A DNA stretch of 64,000 nucleotides from Demequinaceae bacterium (GCA_016933155.1 JAFGBM010000004.1:181614-245613); one strand, 5' to 3'; counted from the stretch's first letter, positions 7,205 through 15,937 are shown. The notes: generated by a model not told the origin, from the letters alone. A program made the numbers and translations.

Positions 7205-8442
7205 CGGCTTGACGCCACGATCCTCCGATAGAAATCTGCGCTCGGCTTCGCTGTCCGCACGAACGTCTCCCGGTCCACGGAGTAGAGCCCGAACTTCATG
7301 GTAAAGCCCTGCGGCCACTCGAAGTTGTCGAGGAGGCTCCAGGCGTAGTAGCCCCGGATGTCGACCCCGTCGTCGAGGGCCTCCCGCACGGCCGCGAGCG
7401 CCTTTGAGTAGTACTCGATCCGCTCCTCGTCGTCATCCGTCGCGATCCCGTTCTCCGTGACGATGACCGGCTTGCCCGTGTATTCCGCCGCCCACCGGCA
7501 GGTTTTCCCGATCGCCTCCGGGGTGAAGAGCCACCCGATCTGCGTCTCCCGGAGCCCCGCCGGCCGCGGGGTCTTCTGCCCGTCGAGGCCCACGTGCTCG
7601 GTGAAATACGTCTGGACGCCGATGAAATCGTCCTCCTTGGCTGCGTCGAGGTAGGCGGTGATGACTCCATGCACATATCGGGCGAGATCGGAATCCGGTG
7701 GAATCTCGTCGAGCGTCAAGGTCGGCCCATCCCACTGGTCGTCCGCGTGGAAGACGAAGTCGAAGAGCGCATGCGTCAACCCGATGGGGAAATCTCCCGG
7801 GCCGGACTTGAGCACCGTACGGGCGGCACGGTGGGCCGCGATGAGGTTCTCGGTCGCGGCCTCGAACCCCGCATAGTCGTTGAGGTGCCCGGGAGGGAAA
7901 TTGCCGTACCAGTACCCGACGAGGGTGACCATGTTGGGCTCGTTGAGGGTGCAGGCGACGTCGATGAGGTCTCCGAGCCTCTCGACGGCGACCGCGCAGT
8001 ACCGGGCGAAGAGATCGACGATCTCGGAGTTCGTCCAGCCACCCTTTTTGGCCATCCAGAGGGGGGTCGTGAAGTGGTGAAAGGTCACGCAGGTCTTCAG
8101 GCCCATCTCACGGCAGGCCAGCAGAATCTCGCGGTAGTGGTCGAGAGCCGCTATGGAAAACTCGCCCTCGGCCAGCTCGATTCGGCTCCACTCGAGCGAA
8201 AAGCGGTAGGAGTCGAGGCCGAGCCCCTTGACGAGGTCGAGGTCCTCCCGCCATCGGTGCCATGAGTCACACGCGTCGCCCGAGGACTCGAGGGCTGCGG
8301 AGTCAGGGTCGTGCTCGAATTCCCACCAGTCGTTGTTGACGTTCCCGCCCTCGACCTGGTGGGCGGCCGTCGCCGTGCCCCACACCCAGCCGTCGGGGAC
8401 CGGCCCGAAGCTCTCCATCGGCTGGAACGGTGTCTCACTCAT
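7201..8442 (-). CDS. Second GH1 family beta-glucosidase, convergent paralogue
   Basis: A 413-aa cytoplasmic GH1 enzyme with acid/base Glu168 (TLNEPN) and nucleophile Glu330 (VTENG), plus HHFTTPLWM and WSLLDNFEW. It is clearly related along its length to the gene at 5933 but well diverged, so this is an old duplication in inverted orientation. The stops of the two genes interlock at CTAG. The ATG at 8442 has an upstream GAGGAG site. Its promoter carries the LacI-type palindrome at 8502-8515, so its expression is likely tied to the same inducer as the galE operon. Confidence 0.92.
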   Translation of the reverse strand: MSETPFQPMESFGPVPDGWVWGTATAAHQVEGGNVNNDWWEFEHDPDSAALESSGDACDSWHRWREDLDLVKGLGLDSYRFSLEWSRIELAEGEFSIAALDHYREILLACREMGLKTCVTFHHFTTPLWMAKKGGWTNSEIVDLFARYCAVAVERLGDLIDVACTLNEPNMVTLVGYWYGNFPPGHLNDYAGFEAATENLIAAHRAARTVLKSGPGDFPIGLTHALFDFVFHADDQWDGPTLTLDEIPPDSDLARYVHGVITAYLDAAKEDDFIGVQTYFTEHVGLDGQKTPRPAGLRETQIGWLFTPEAIGKTCRWAAEYTGKPVIVTENGIATDDDEERIEYYSKALAAVREALDDGVDIRGYYAWSLLDNFEWPQGFTMKFGLYSVDRETFVRTAKPSADFYRRIVASSR

Positions 8443-8501
8443 CGTGGCTCCTCATCGATGCGTACAGGCGAGGTCGCGCGGCCCACCTCCCCCAAGACTA
8501 C

Positions 8502-8521
8502 TCGAAACGTTTCGACTGCGC
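8502..8521 (-). promoter_or_regulatory. LacI-type operator over the second GH1 promoter
   Basis: TCGAAACGTTTCGA (8502-8515) is a perfect 14-bp palindrome. On the minus strand it is followed one base later by TAGTCT (8495-8500), a good -10 box for the GH1 gene starting at 8442, so a bound repressor would cover the spacer region. The core is identical to the operator at 4079-4094. Confidence 0.7.
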
Positions 8522-8598
8522 GAAGGGGGCCGCGGTCCCATCAGCCACCCGCTTTCATCCGCTACCCTTCCGGAGTAGGCCCTGCGGAACGGAGAACC

Positions 8599-9462
8599 AT
8601 GAACGACCCCATCCTCATTACCGGTTGTTCGACTGGCATCGGCCGAGCCGTGGCCCTCGCCCTGCTCGATCGCGGCCATACGGTCTACGCTACGGCCCGA
8701 CGCGTCGAGACCCTTGCGGACCTCGAGGCCAAAGGGGCCCGCATCCTTCCCCTCGACGTCACCGACGAGAAATCCATGACGGCAGCCGTCCGGACCATCG
8801 AGGCCGAATACAGTGCCGTCGGGACCCTCATCAACAACGCCGGCTTCGCAAAATACGGGGCCCTCGAGAACGTGCCCCTCGATGAGGCCCGACGCCAACT
8901 CGAGACGAATGTCTTCGGCCTGGCACGGCTCACCCAGTTGGTACTGCCCGCCATGAGAAAGGCCGGGCGCGGACGGATCATCAACGTCTCGTCCATGGGT
9001 GGTCGGCTGACGTTCCCCCTCGGCGCCTGGTACCACGTCTCCAAGCACGCGGTCGAGGCCCTCTCGGACACCCTTCGTCAGGAGGTGCGTGGCTTCGGCA
9101 TCGACGTCGTGCTCATGGAGCCCGGTGCCATCCGCACCGAATTCGGAACCACCCTCGACGCCGAGTACGTCCGGGATGCCGACGGGCCCTACGCCGGGCT
9201 CGAGGCCGCGGGGCGCAAGTATTTCGGGGATGCCTACAAGTCCCGCTGGACGGGGACGGCGGATGAGGCCGCACGGGCGTTCGTCCGGGCGGTCGAGGCC
9301 CGCCGGCCGAAGCACCGATACCTCTCGACCGCCATGGGAAAGTTCAGCGTCAACCTTCGGAGGCTCGGGGGCAGCCGCCTGTGGGATGCGATCGTGCGGA
9401 GCCAGTTCGCCGGTGCGGCCAAGAAACTCGCCAAGGCCGAAGCGAAGGCCTCCCGCGCCTAA
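8599..9462 (+). CDS. Short-chain dehydrogenase/reductase
   Basis: A 287-aa classical SDR: TGCSTGIG at 8-15, LINNAG at 78-82, Ser131/132, and Tyr145/Lys149 in YHVSK. The ATG at 8599 is set by GGAACGGAG upstream and by the start of the Rossmann strand. The C-terminal 60 residues are basic (AKKLAKAEAKASRA), a tail seen in some SDRs related to carbonyl or ketosteroid reductases. It is divergent from the GH1 gene and may share the operator region at 8502, but it has a separate start. Its stop interlocks with that of the zincin gene at CTAA. Substrate unknown. Confidence 0.82.
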   Translation: MNDPILITGCSTGIGRAVALALLDRGHTVYATARRVETLADLEAKGARILPLDVTDEKSMTAAVRTIEAEYSAVGTLINNAGFAKYGALENVPLDEARRQLETNVFGLARLTQLVLPAMRKAGRGRIINVSSMGGRLTFPLGAWYHVSKHAVEALSDTLRQEVRGFGIDVVLMEPGAIRTEFGTTLDAEYVRDADGPYAGLEAAGRKYFGDAYKSRWTGTADEAARAFVRAVEARRPKHRYLSTAMGKFSVNLRRLGGSRLWDAIVRSQFAGAAKKLAKAEAKASRA

Positions 9463-9812
9463 GCCCAGCCCAGTTCGTGGAGGCGCTCGTCGTCGATGCC
9501 GAAGTGGTGGGCGATCTCGTGGATAACGGTCACCGCCACCTCGTCGCGCACCTCTTTCTCAGTCGCACACATCGCCAGGGTCGGGTTCATGAAGATGAAC
9601 ACCCGGTCGGGAAGGTCCGCGTATCCCCAGTCCGATCCGCGGTCCGTCAACGCCGTGCCGTCGTACAGGCCGAGGAGGTCAGGCTCGTCGGGCGGTGGAT
9701 CGTCCTCGACGAGAACGACGACGTTGTCGACGAGTTCGGCCAGGTCGTCGGGGATGAGGCCCAGGGCTTCCTCGACGGCACGCTCGAAGTCCGCCCGCGA
9801 CATGGCAACCAT
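9459..9812 (-). CDS. Small metallopeptidase-like protein (zincin family, PF06262 type)
   Basis: A 117-aa protein whose C-terminal part holds HEIAHHFGIDD: His98, Glu99 and His102 form the zincin HExxH, with the aspartate pair behind it. This is the pattern of the small actinobacterial 'metallopeptidase family' proteins, whose substrates are unknown. No signal peptide. The ATG lacks a ribosome site and follows CAGAAT by 6 nt, a weak leaderless promoter. Convergent with the SDR gene. Confidence 0.8.
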   Translation of the reverse strand: MVAMSRADFERAVEEALGLIPDDLAELVDNVVVLVEDDPPPDEPDLLGLYDGTALTDRGSDWGYADLPDRVFIFMNPTLAMCATEKEVRDEVAVTVIHEIAHHFGIDDERLHELGWA

Positions 9813-9927
9813 GGAGCCATTCTGCCCCCACCGGACGCTTCGGGCCGTCCGGCGAGTTGTCGCCTGCCCCTAGCTGCCCGTATCATTGCTGGGTCCCAGA
9901 AGCCCCTGGACCGGGCCTCTCGGATGA

Positions 9928-10000
9928 GCCCCCATCGTCTAGAGGCCTAGGACGCCGCCCTTTCACGGCGGTAGCACGGGTTCGAATCCCGTTGGGGGTA
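9928..10000 (+). tRNA. tRNA-Glu (anticodon TTC)
   Basis: A 73-nt cloverleaf: the acceptor GCCCCCA pairs with TGGGGGT (one G-T pair at the end) and the anticodon loop is CTTTCAC with TTC. The T arm is CGGGTTCGAATCCCG. CCA is not encoded. First of three clustered tRNA genes. Confidence 0.95.
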
Positions 10001-10081
10001 CGGTTCAAGGGTTGCCGAGGATGACCGGAGCCCCGGAAGCCGTTACAGTAGTCCTTGCTTCACTCGGTCTTGCACCGTCAA

Positions 10082-10155
10082 GGCCCCGTAGCGCAGTTGG
10101 TTAGCGCGCCGCCCTGTCACGGCGGAGGTCGCGGGTTCAAGTCCCGTCGGGGTCG
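10082..10155 (+). tRNA. tRNA-Asp (anticodon GTC)
   Basis: A 74-nt cloverleaf with acceptor GGCCCCG/CGGGGTC, D arm GCGCAGTTGGTTAGCGC, anticodon loop CTGTCAC with GTC, and T arm GCGGGTTCAAGTCCCGT. Second of the Glu-Asp-Phe cluster, an order common in Actinobacteria. Confidence 0.95.
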
Positions 10156-10188
10156 CGGAGGACGCCCGGTCACCCGGTGCGCCCACCG

Positions 10189-10261
10189 GGCCAGATAGCT
10201 CAGTTGGTAGAGCGTTCGACTGAAAATCGAAAGGTCCCCGGTTCGAAACCGGGTCTGGCCA
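10189..10261 (+). tRNA. tRNA-Phe (anticodon GAA)
   Basis: A 73-nt cloverleaf with acceptor GGCCAGA/TCTGGCC, D arm GCTCAGTTGGTAGAGC, anticodon loop CTGAAAA with GAA, and T arm CCGGTTCGAAACCGG. No CCA is encoded. The 130 nt that follow hold no further RNA gene that I can see. Confidence 0.95.
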
Positions 10262-10397
10262 CCGCTCGGATTCTCGCGCCCCGCTCCTCCCCCGTCTCTC
10301 ACCCCTGGCCGAATCGGCCGGAACCTCCCGCGCGCCATTTGCGCCGTTCCGTGAATCGGTGGAGACTAAGGGGAACGTAGACCCAAGTGGAGGTGCC

Positions 10398-10784
10398 ATG
10401 CTGCGGTCCCTGTTCAGCAAAATCTCGGTCGCCTCATTCGTGGGGGCGGCCGTCGCCCAGGCAACGGCAGGTATCCGCAACGAGGTCATCGCCGCGCGAG
10501 ACGAGTTCACCAACAAAATCAAGGCCATCGCCTTCGGGGCCCTGCTGGCTCTCTTCGGCGCCGGGCTCGCCCTCTTCGCCACCGGTTTCCTCGCCTATGC
10601 CGCCCTGACCGCCCTCGCTGACGTCTGGCCGATGTGGCTGGCAGCCCTGGTCATCGCCGGGGTCTTGCTCCTCGCGGCCTGGATCTTCCTGGCGGTCGGG
10701 TTCCGTCGGATCCGCAAAAATGCCGATCTCCGGCCGGAACGCCTCCTCGGCGCCTATCGCCGCTTCAACCTCGACGGAGACTAG
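10398..10784 (+). CDS. Phage-holin-superfamily-III-like membrane protein
   Basis: A 128-aa protein with an amphipathic N-terminal region (about 1-45) and two strong membrane spans near 48-70 and 78-102, ending in a basic tail (RRIRKNADLRPERLLGAYRR). Small two-span proteins of this shape are annotated in many Actinobacteria as holin superfamily III or DUF1469. They are chromosomal house genes, not lysis genes, and no phage genes are nearby. The ATG follows TGGAGG. The stop interlocks with ogt at CTAG. Confidence 0.65.
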   Translation: MLRSLFSKISVASFVGAAVAQATAGIRNEVIAARDEFTNKIKAIAFGALLALFGAGLALFATGFLAYAALTALADVWPMWLAALVIAGVLLLAAWIFLAVGFRRIRKNADLRPERLLGAYRRFNLDGD

Positions 10785-11323
10785 CCGAGGCCCAACCGGT
10801 CGACGTCAACACCCTCGTACTGCAGCAGTCGACGCTTGAGGTCATTGCCCCCGAGGCCATAACCGCCCAGCCCCGTCGTGGAGACGACACGATGGCAGGG
10901 CACGAATATACCCACGACGTTGCGTGCGCAGGCGTGTCCCGCCGCCCGTGCGGCTCGAGGGTTCCCGGCGAGGACCGCCAATTCCCCATACGTCACCACT
11001 TCGCCCGCCGGGATCCCCCGCATCGCCAGCCACACGCGTTGCATGAAGGCCCCCCCGACCTGTGACACCGGAACCCTCGCATGGGCGTCGCGCTCCCCCT
11101 CGATCCAGGCCTGGACGGCGGCTCTGACGGGAGGGATCGTCCTTTCCTCCCAGCCCCTGACCGACAGCCCTGACGGGAGCGAACGGGACAACTCCAGGAT
11201 CGAGCCGATCCCCGAGAGCCGGATGACCCCATCCTCGGGGGTGACGAAAACGGCCAACGGCCCGACGGGGGTCACTATCTCGGTCGCATGGAGGGGGGCG
11301 CCCGGGATGCCGGCGGGGTTCAC
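10781..11323 (-). CDS. ogt: Methylated-DNA--protein-cysteine S-methyltransferase
   Basis: Suicide repair protein that takes the alkyl group from O6-alkylguanine onto its own cysteine. The active-site motif VPCHRVV gives Cys143. The DNA-binding helix region RVWLAMRGIPAGEVVTYGEL lies at about 96-115, followed by the Asn/Arg wing NPRAARAAG. At 180 aa it is the usual Ogt length. The start is GTG at 11323, without a ribosome site but exactly 6 nt after TAGGGT (11330-11335), the leaderless pattern seen throughout the window. Confidence 0.92.
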   Translation of the reverse strand: MNPAGIPGAPLHATEIVTPVGPLAVFVTPEDGVIRLSGIGSILELSRSLPSGLSVRGWEERTIPPVRAAVQAWIEGERDAHARVPVSQVGGAFMQRVWLAMRGIPAGEVVTYGELAVLAGNPRAARAAGHACARNVVGIFVPCHRVVSTTGLGGYGLGGNDLKRRLLQYEGVDVDRLGLG

Positions 11324-11369
11324 GACCCCACCCTACGTCGCCGAACCCGCTCGCAGGTCCATCCGTCGG

Positions 11370-11576
11370 CTACTCGACCACACGCTCCTCACGAGCGGCG
11401 GCCAGAAGCATCTGGACCTCTTCCTCACGGAAGCGGCGGTGACCCCCAAGGGTCCGAATCGAGGACAACTTGCCGACCTTGGCCCAACGGGTAACCGTCT
11501 TGGGGTCCACCCGGAAGATGGCGGCGACTTCGCTCGGAGTGAGGAGTTTCTCGACCTCCTCTTGCTCTTGCTTCAT
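11370..11576 (-). CDS. bldC: BldC-type small MerR-like transcriptional regulator
   Basis: A 68-aa protein that is a single winged helix-turn-helix: LLTPSEVAAIFRVDPKTVTRW and the wing GGHRRFREEEV. BldC proteins of Actinobacteria lack the MerR effector domain and bind direct repeats cooperatively; in Streptomyces BldC controls the onset of development. The ATG follows a purine-rich CAGGAA site. The bldC / DUF3073 / purM / purF order is the conserved actinobacterial one. Target genes here are unknown. Confidence 0.9.
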   Translation of the reverse strand: MKQEQEEVEKLLTPSEVAAIFRVDPKTVTRWAKVGKLSSIRTLGGHRRFREEEVQMLLAAAREERVVE

Positions 11577-11790
11577 ATCGTTCCTGCCCCTTGCACTCGA
11601 CGAAACGCCCTGTGGCGCCCACGGTAATGGGACGGTCGAGACACGTGACTATGACGCCATTTCGCCAAGTTTTCCGTTTTTTTGGGCAATCGGTGGATTC
11701 GCTCATGGCTGCACTGGGCGGTAGAGTACGGGGTGGATCGTGTCTCGGGACCGTGTTGGGCGGCTCCCGAATCCGGGAGAGGACGACGAG

Positions 11791-11985
11791 ATGGGGCGCG
11801 GCCGTCAACGAGCCAAGGACGCGAAGATCGCGCGTCAGTTGAAGTACGCCAACAACGGCTCGGATCTTCGGGCGCTTGAGCGCGAACTGGTCTCCGGCCA
11901 TTCGGAACTTGTGACCCCCGAGGAACTCCCCGATCCCGAGGCGACCGACGACGACTTCGAGGCGTGGGACGACGACGAACGCTGA
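11791..11985 (+). CDS. DUF3073 family protein
   Basis: A 64-aa protein starting MGRGRQRAKDAKIARQLKY, the hallmark of DUF3073, with an acidic C-terminal end (EATDDDFEAWDDDER). I choose the ATG at 11791 because the family begins at MGRGR and a GGGAGAGGA site precedes it, although the frame is open further up. A TAGAGT -10 box lies near 11722. The family is restricted to Actinobacteria and nearly always sits between bldC and purM; its function is unknown. Confidence 0.9.
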   Translation: MGRGRQRAKDAKIARQLKYANNGSDLRALERELVSGHSELVTPEELPDPEATDDDFEAWDDDER

Positions 11986-11991
11986 TTCGCG

Positions 11992-13098
11992 CTAGTTGAC
12001 CCGATACTCGCCTTGGAGGACCACAGCCCCGGCCTCCACCCCCTTCGCCCCCCGCACGACATCCGGCGAGGTGGGCCTTCCGTCGTCGACCATCACCTCA
12101 CCCATCACCCACGCGCTTACACCCCCTGTCGCGCAGGCCGCAATCAGGGCGTCGACCTCTCGGGGATCGACGATCGCCGCCATACCCACCCCTAGGTTGA
12201 GGGTGGCCTCGAGGTCTCCCCAGGCCACGCCCCCGGCCACCCGGATGACGTCGAAGATGGACGGGACGGTCCAGGCATCGCGGGCGACCGTCGCGGAAAG
12301 CCCGGAGGGGACGACGCGCGCGAGGTTCGCGGCCAGGCCTCCGCCGGTCACGTGGGCGAAGGCCTGGAGCCCCTGAAGGCTCTCAGCGAGGCTGAGGCAC
12401 AAACCCGAATAGATCCGGGTGGGCTCCAGCAGTTCGGCGCCCAGGCTCCTCCCGGTCTCGGGCACCCGCCGATCGAGTTCCCAGCCCGCCTTGGCGACCA
12501 CGGCCCGGACGAGCGAGTAACCATTTGAATGCAGCCCCGACGACGCCAGCGCCACCACAGCGTCGCCCTCGCGCACCCGCTCCGGCCCCAGGAGCGCATC
12601 GGCCTCGACCACCCCGACGGCCGCCCCCGCGAGGTCGTATTCATCCTCGGCCATGAGCCCCGGGTGCTCGGCCGTCTCTCCCCCGACGAGGGCGACACCC
12701 GCCTCCCGGCAACCCTCGGCCACACCCCTGACGATCTCCGCAATCCTCTCCGGAACGACCTTCCCGCACGCGATGTAGTCGGTCATGAGGATCGGGCGCG
12801 CCCCGCAGACGGCGATGTCGTCGACGACCATGGCCACTAGGTCACGCCCGATGGTGTCATGGATGTCGAGGGCGCGGGCGATGGCGATCTTGGTCCCCAC
12901 GCCGTCCGTCGACGACGCCAGAAGAGGACGCCGATAGCCCTTGAGGGCCGAGACGTCGACCAGCCCCGCGAAGGCCCCCACGCCCCCGACCACCTCGGGT
13001 CCGTGGGTCCGGGCGACGGCCTCCTTCATCATCTCGACGGCCTTGTCCCCCGCGCCAGTGTCGACCCCGGCTGCGGCATAGTCCAGCCCGTCGTTCAT
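11992..13098 (-). CDS. purM: Phosphoribosylformylglycinamidine cyclo-ligase PurM
   Basis: Closes the imidazole ring using ATP, forming AIR (purine step 5). The 368-aa protein has the AIRS fold signatures: the ASSTDGVGTKI loop near 62-72, VDDIAVCGARPILMTDYIA, and the glycine-rich LVGGETAEHPG. The ATG at 13098 overlaps the purF stop in ATGA, so the two genes are translationally coupled. Its 3' end lies 6 nt from that of DUF3073. Confidence 0.96.
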   Translation of the reverse strand: MNDGLDYAAAGVDTGAGDKAVEMMKEAVARTHGPEVVGGVGAFAGLVDVSALKGYRRPLLASSTDGVGTKIAIARALDIHDTIGRDLVAMVVDDIAVCGARPILMTDYIACGKVVPERIAEIVRGVAEGCREAGVALVGGETAEHPGLMAEDEYDLAGAAVGVVEADALLGPERVREGDAVVALASSGLHSNGYSLVRAVVAKAGWELDRRVPETGRSLGAELLEPTRIYSGLCLSLAESLQGLQAFAHVTGGGLAANLARVVPSGLSATVARDAWTVPSIFDVIRVAGGVAWGDLEATLNLGVGMAAIVDPREVDALIAACATGGVSAWVMGEVMVDDGRPTSPDVVRGAKGVEAGAVVLQGEYRVN

Positions 13099-14561
13099 GA
13101 AGTCTTCCCGTTCTCCGTCAGGAGATGAGCCGAAGCAATGGGAGGCTCGATCGGGTACTGACCGCTGAAGCAGGCGGTGCACAGAGTCGCCTCAGTCCGT
13201 TCCGTCGCCGCCACCATCCCTCCGTGGGAGATGTGCCCGAGCGAGTCCGCACCGATCGCCTGCCGAACCTCCTCCGTCGTCTTTCCCACAGCGGCGAGCT
13301 CCTCCCTGGTCGCGAAATCGATTCCGTAGAAGCATGGCCACAGCACGGGGGGTGAGGAGATGCGCACATGCACCTCCGCGGCGCCGGCCTCCCGCAGCAT
13401 GGCGACGATCGCCCGTTGGGTGTTGCCCCGGACGATTGAGTCGTCGACGACGACGAGGCGTTTGCCGGCGATGACCTCCCTGAGGGGGTTGAGTTTGAGC
13501 CTGATCCCGAGTTGACGGAGGATCTGGGAGGGCTGGATGAAGGTCCGGCCCACATAGGCGTTCTTCACGAACCCTTGAGAGAAGGGGATGCCGGATGCCT
13601 GGGCATACCCGACCGCTGCAGGGGTCCCCGATTCCGGAACGGGGATCACCAGGTCGGCTTCGACGGGGTGCTCGCGCGCAAGGATCTGACCCATCGTGGT
13701 CCGGGCGACGTGAATGCTCCTCTCGGAGATGATGGTGTCGGGCCTCGCCAGGTACACGTATTCGAAGACACAACCCCTCGGCTTGGCCTCAGCGAACCGG
13801 ATCGATCGGACCCCCGCGCCGTCGATGACGACCATTTCCCCCGGCTCGATCTCCCGGACCATCCGTGCCCCGATAATGTCGAGGGCGGCTGTCTCGGAAG
13901 CGACCACCCAGCCCCGGCCTGGCAACTCCCCGAGGACGAGCGGACGGACCCCGTGGAGGTCTCGCGCGGCATAGAGGTGCGTCTCGTCCATGAAGACGAG
14001 GCAGTAGGCTCCCTTGAGGCGCGGGAAGAGGTCCACCGCCGTGTCGGCCAGGGAGTCGAACTCGTCGCTGGCCAGCAGGCCCGCGATGATGGCGGTGTCC
14101 GTGCAACCGCCGTTCTTCAGGTCGAGACGCTTGGCATAGCCCTCACGCTCGGTCAGCATCTGCAGGAGTTCGGGCGTGTTGGTGAGGTTCCCGTTGTGAC
14201 CGAGGGCGAGAGTGCCGTGGGCCGTCGGGCCGAGAGTGGGCTGGGCGTTGGCCCACACGCTGTCCCCGGTGGTCGAATAGCGGGTGTGGCCGACGGCGAT
14301 GTGTCCGGTGAGCGAGCCGAGCGCCCCCTCGTCGAACACTTGAGAGACCAAGCCCATGTCCTTGAAGACGAGTATCTGCTCGCCGTTGGAGGTTGCGATC
14401 CCGGCGCTTTCCTGCCCGCGATGCTGGAGGGCATACAGGCCGAAGTAGGTCAGGCGGGCGACATCGTCCCCGGGGGCGTAGACGCCGAAGACCCCGCATT
14501 CTTCCCGTGGTTCCGATGGGTCCGGGAGGAGGGCATTCGTGGATCCCTCGGGCCGATGCAC
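13095..14561 (-). CDS. purF: Amidophosphoribosyltransferase PurF
   Basis: First step of purine synthesis: glutamine plus PRPP to phosphoribosylamine. The N-terminal glutamine amidotransferase nucleophile is Cys22 in ECGVFGVYAPG, so a 21-residue propeptide is probably removed. The C-terminal half has the PRPP motif VVVDDSIVRG. Cysteines in GCVFEYVYLARPD and CTACFSGQYP match the [4Fe-4S]-type, Bacillus-like PurF. I use the GTG at 14561, where TAGTG overlaps the stop of the preceding gene; a longer open frame to 14666 would run into that gene. 488 aa. Confidence 0.95.
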   Translation of the reverse strand: MHRPEGSTNALLPDPSEPREECGVFGVYAPGDDVARLTYFGLYALQHRGQESAGIATSNGEQILVFKDMGLVSQVFDEGALGSLTGHIAVGHTRYSTTGDSVWANAQPTLGPTAHGTLALGHNGNLTNTPELLQMLTEREGYAKRLDLKNGGCTDTAIIAGLLASDEFDSLADTAVDLFPRLKGAYCLVFMDETHLYAARDLHGVRPLVLGELPGRGWVVASETAALDIIGARMVREIEPGEMVVIDGAGVRSIRFAEAKPRGCVFEYVYLARPDTIISERSIHVARTTMGQILAREHPVEADLVIPVPESGTPAAVGYAQASGIPFSQGFVKNAYVGRTFIQPSQILRQLGIRLKLNPLREVIAGKRLVVVDDSIVRGNTQRAIVAMLREAGAAEVHVRISSPPVLWPCFYGIDFATREELAAVGKTTEEVRQAIGADSLGHISHGGMVAATERTEATLCTACFSGQYPIEPPIASAHLLTENGKTS

Positions 14562-14953
14562 TACGTGGCCTTCTTCTTCGGCTGAGCGGTCTTGGCTTGG
14601 GCGACCCGACGGGGAACGGGGTTCGAGGAGCCGGATTTCATCTTGGCCTCGACCTTCGCCGCCCAATCCTCCTTCTCTGGTTCGACCCCCCCGTGATCAT
14701 GGGGAATGGCGCGGGCTGCGGCGATCAAGCCTCCGATGAGGGCGATCGCGAGGGCGAAGAGGAGGGCGACGGCGGCTCGATGGAAGGCGCCCCGACCGGG
14801 AAGACCCAGGCCGACCCCCAGGCCGACCGCCGCCCCGATCCCCGCCCCCTTGGCAATGGTCCAGATGGCACCGGGGTGCGCGACGGAGAAGGCCAGAAGC
14901 GGATTGGGGTTGGACTCCACCGGCGATGCGGATCGCTTGGCGGCGTCTTTCAC
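14561..14953 (-). CDS. Small membrane protein upstream of purF
   Basis: A 130-aa protein with an N-terminal cytoplasmic stretch, two hydrophobic segments (about 32-52, glycine-rich, and 60-82) and a lysine-rich C-terminal tail ending PKKKAT. The family is not recognised. It is coupled to purF by a one-base TAGTG overlap, which suggests co-expression. The start is GTG at 14953, exactly 6 nt after TAGACT (14960-14965). The TAG of that box is also the stop codon of the GH6 gene, so a leaderless promoter begins here. Confidence 0.7.
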   Translation of the reverse strand: MKDAAKRSASPVESNPNPLLAFSVAHPGAIWTIAKGAGIGAAVGLGVGLGLPGRGAFHRAAVALLFALAIALIGGLIAAARAIPHDHGGVEPEKEDWAAKVEAKMKSGSSNPVPRRVAQAKTAQPKKKAT

Positions 14954-14962
14954 GGAACCAGT

Positions 14963-15937
14963 CTAGGCGTTCGAAGCCAGCTCGAGGGCGATCTCCTGCC
15001 ACCAGGCACCCGCCGTCGGCCCGCCGTTGCACGGCCCGTCGCTCTCCCCCGGGGCCTTGACCCAGAGGAAGGCATCGAGGTATCCCTCGCCGACCATTCT
15101 GGGTGCCTCTCCGAGCGCCCGTCCCCTCGCGTTGCACCACTCCCCGTCCCACCCGTTGCCGTTGCGGGAAGTGTCGATCACGTAGTGAAGACCCGTGATC
15201 TCGGCGATCCCGTCGTTGTGGGCTCGCTCCTCCTCCGTGGCGATGTAGTTCGACACGTTCGTCGCGAACCCAGCGAGGTGGTCCGTCCCGACGGCGTTGA
15301 TACGGGACGCGGTCTCCTCGATCGAGAGCCACTTCGAGTTGCCCGCGTCGAGGTACACCCTCGCCCCCGCCTCGTCGAGGATCCTGGCCGCCTCGGCGAG
15401 CATCCCCACCCGATCCCCCTGACCCTCGCAATCCCCCAACTGGGCCAGCGCGTCGGGTTCGAGGACGACCCATGGTTCCCGGCCGTCGATACCCCGGGCG
15501 ATCGCCTCGACCCACTCGAGGTAGTCTCTCTCCTCGAGTCCACCCTCCCCGAAGTAGCTGCAATCGAGACCGGGGATGGCGTACACCGCCATGACCGCGG
15601 GGGTGCCCTGGGCCTCGGCGGCGTCCAACAGGTCGTCCACGTACCCCTCGACCACATCGACGGGGGACCATGCTCCGTACCACACCGTCTGGGGTGTGAG
15701 TGCGATGCGGGAAAGGAGCCGGGCCCCCTCATCGTCCCCGCGGGCGAGGGCATCGCGATAGGCGACGCCGGACTGGCCTCCGTCGCCGAGATAGAAGTCC
15801 CATTCCGTCGCGACCGACGACGGGCTCACGGACGGATGGGGACTCCAAGGGGCGTCCGGGGTGGCGCTTCCAGACGGCACGGTGGAGCAGCCTGCCAACA
15901 CGAGCCCTGCGGCAACGAAAGCGACCCTGGCGATCAT
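14963..15937 (-). CDS. GH6 family cellulase, lipoprotein
   Basis: Probable endo- or exoglucanase cleaving beta-1,4-glucan by inversion at the outer cell surface. A signal peptide ends in the lipobox LAGC (Cys17), then comes a Ser/Pro linker to about 42 and a GH6 domain to 324. Family marks are YAIPGLDCS with the proton donor Asp125, VVLEPDAL with Asp162, YLDAGNSKWL, VIDTSRNGNG, and WVKAPGESDG with the candidate base Asp300. No carbohydrate-binding module. The ATG sits 6 nt after TAGGCT (15944-15949), whose TAG is the stop of the previous gene. Its place inside the purine block is odd. Confidence 0.9.
   Translation of the reverse strand: MIARVAFVAAGLVLAGCSTVPSGSATPDAPWSPHPSVSPSSVATEWDFYLGDGGQSGVAYRDALARGDDEGARLLSRIALTPQTVWYGAWSPVDVVEGYVDDLLDAAEAQGTPAVMAVYAIPGLDCSYFGEGGLEERDYLEWVEAIARGIDGREPWVVLEPDALAQLGDCEGQGDRVGMLAEAARILDEAGARVYLDAGNSKWLSIEETASRINAVGTDHLAGFATNVSNYIATEEERAHNDGIAEITGLHYVIDTSRNGNGWDGEWCNARGRALGEAPRMVGEGYLDAFLWVKAPGESDGPCNGGPTAGAWWQEIALELASNA

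Noticed and set aside
9928..10261. tRNA cluster as an integration site
   Set aside because: All three tRNA genes are intact, with no direct repeat of a 3' end and no island or integrase downstream.
10398..10784. Prophage remnant because of a holin-like protein
   Set aside because: No integrase, portal, capsid or lysin lies nearby. The gene is a common chromosomal membrane protein in Actinobacteria.
14562..14666. Longer PurF start at 14666
   Set aside because: It would overlap the upstream gene by about 100 nt. The GTG at 14561 in TAGTG gives the normal propeptide length before Cys22.
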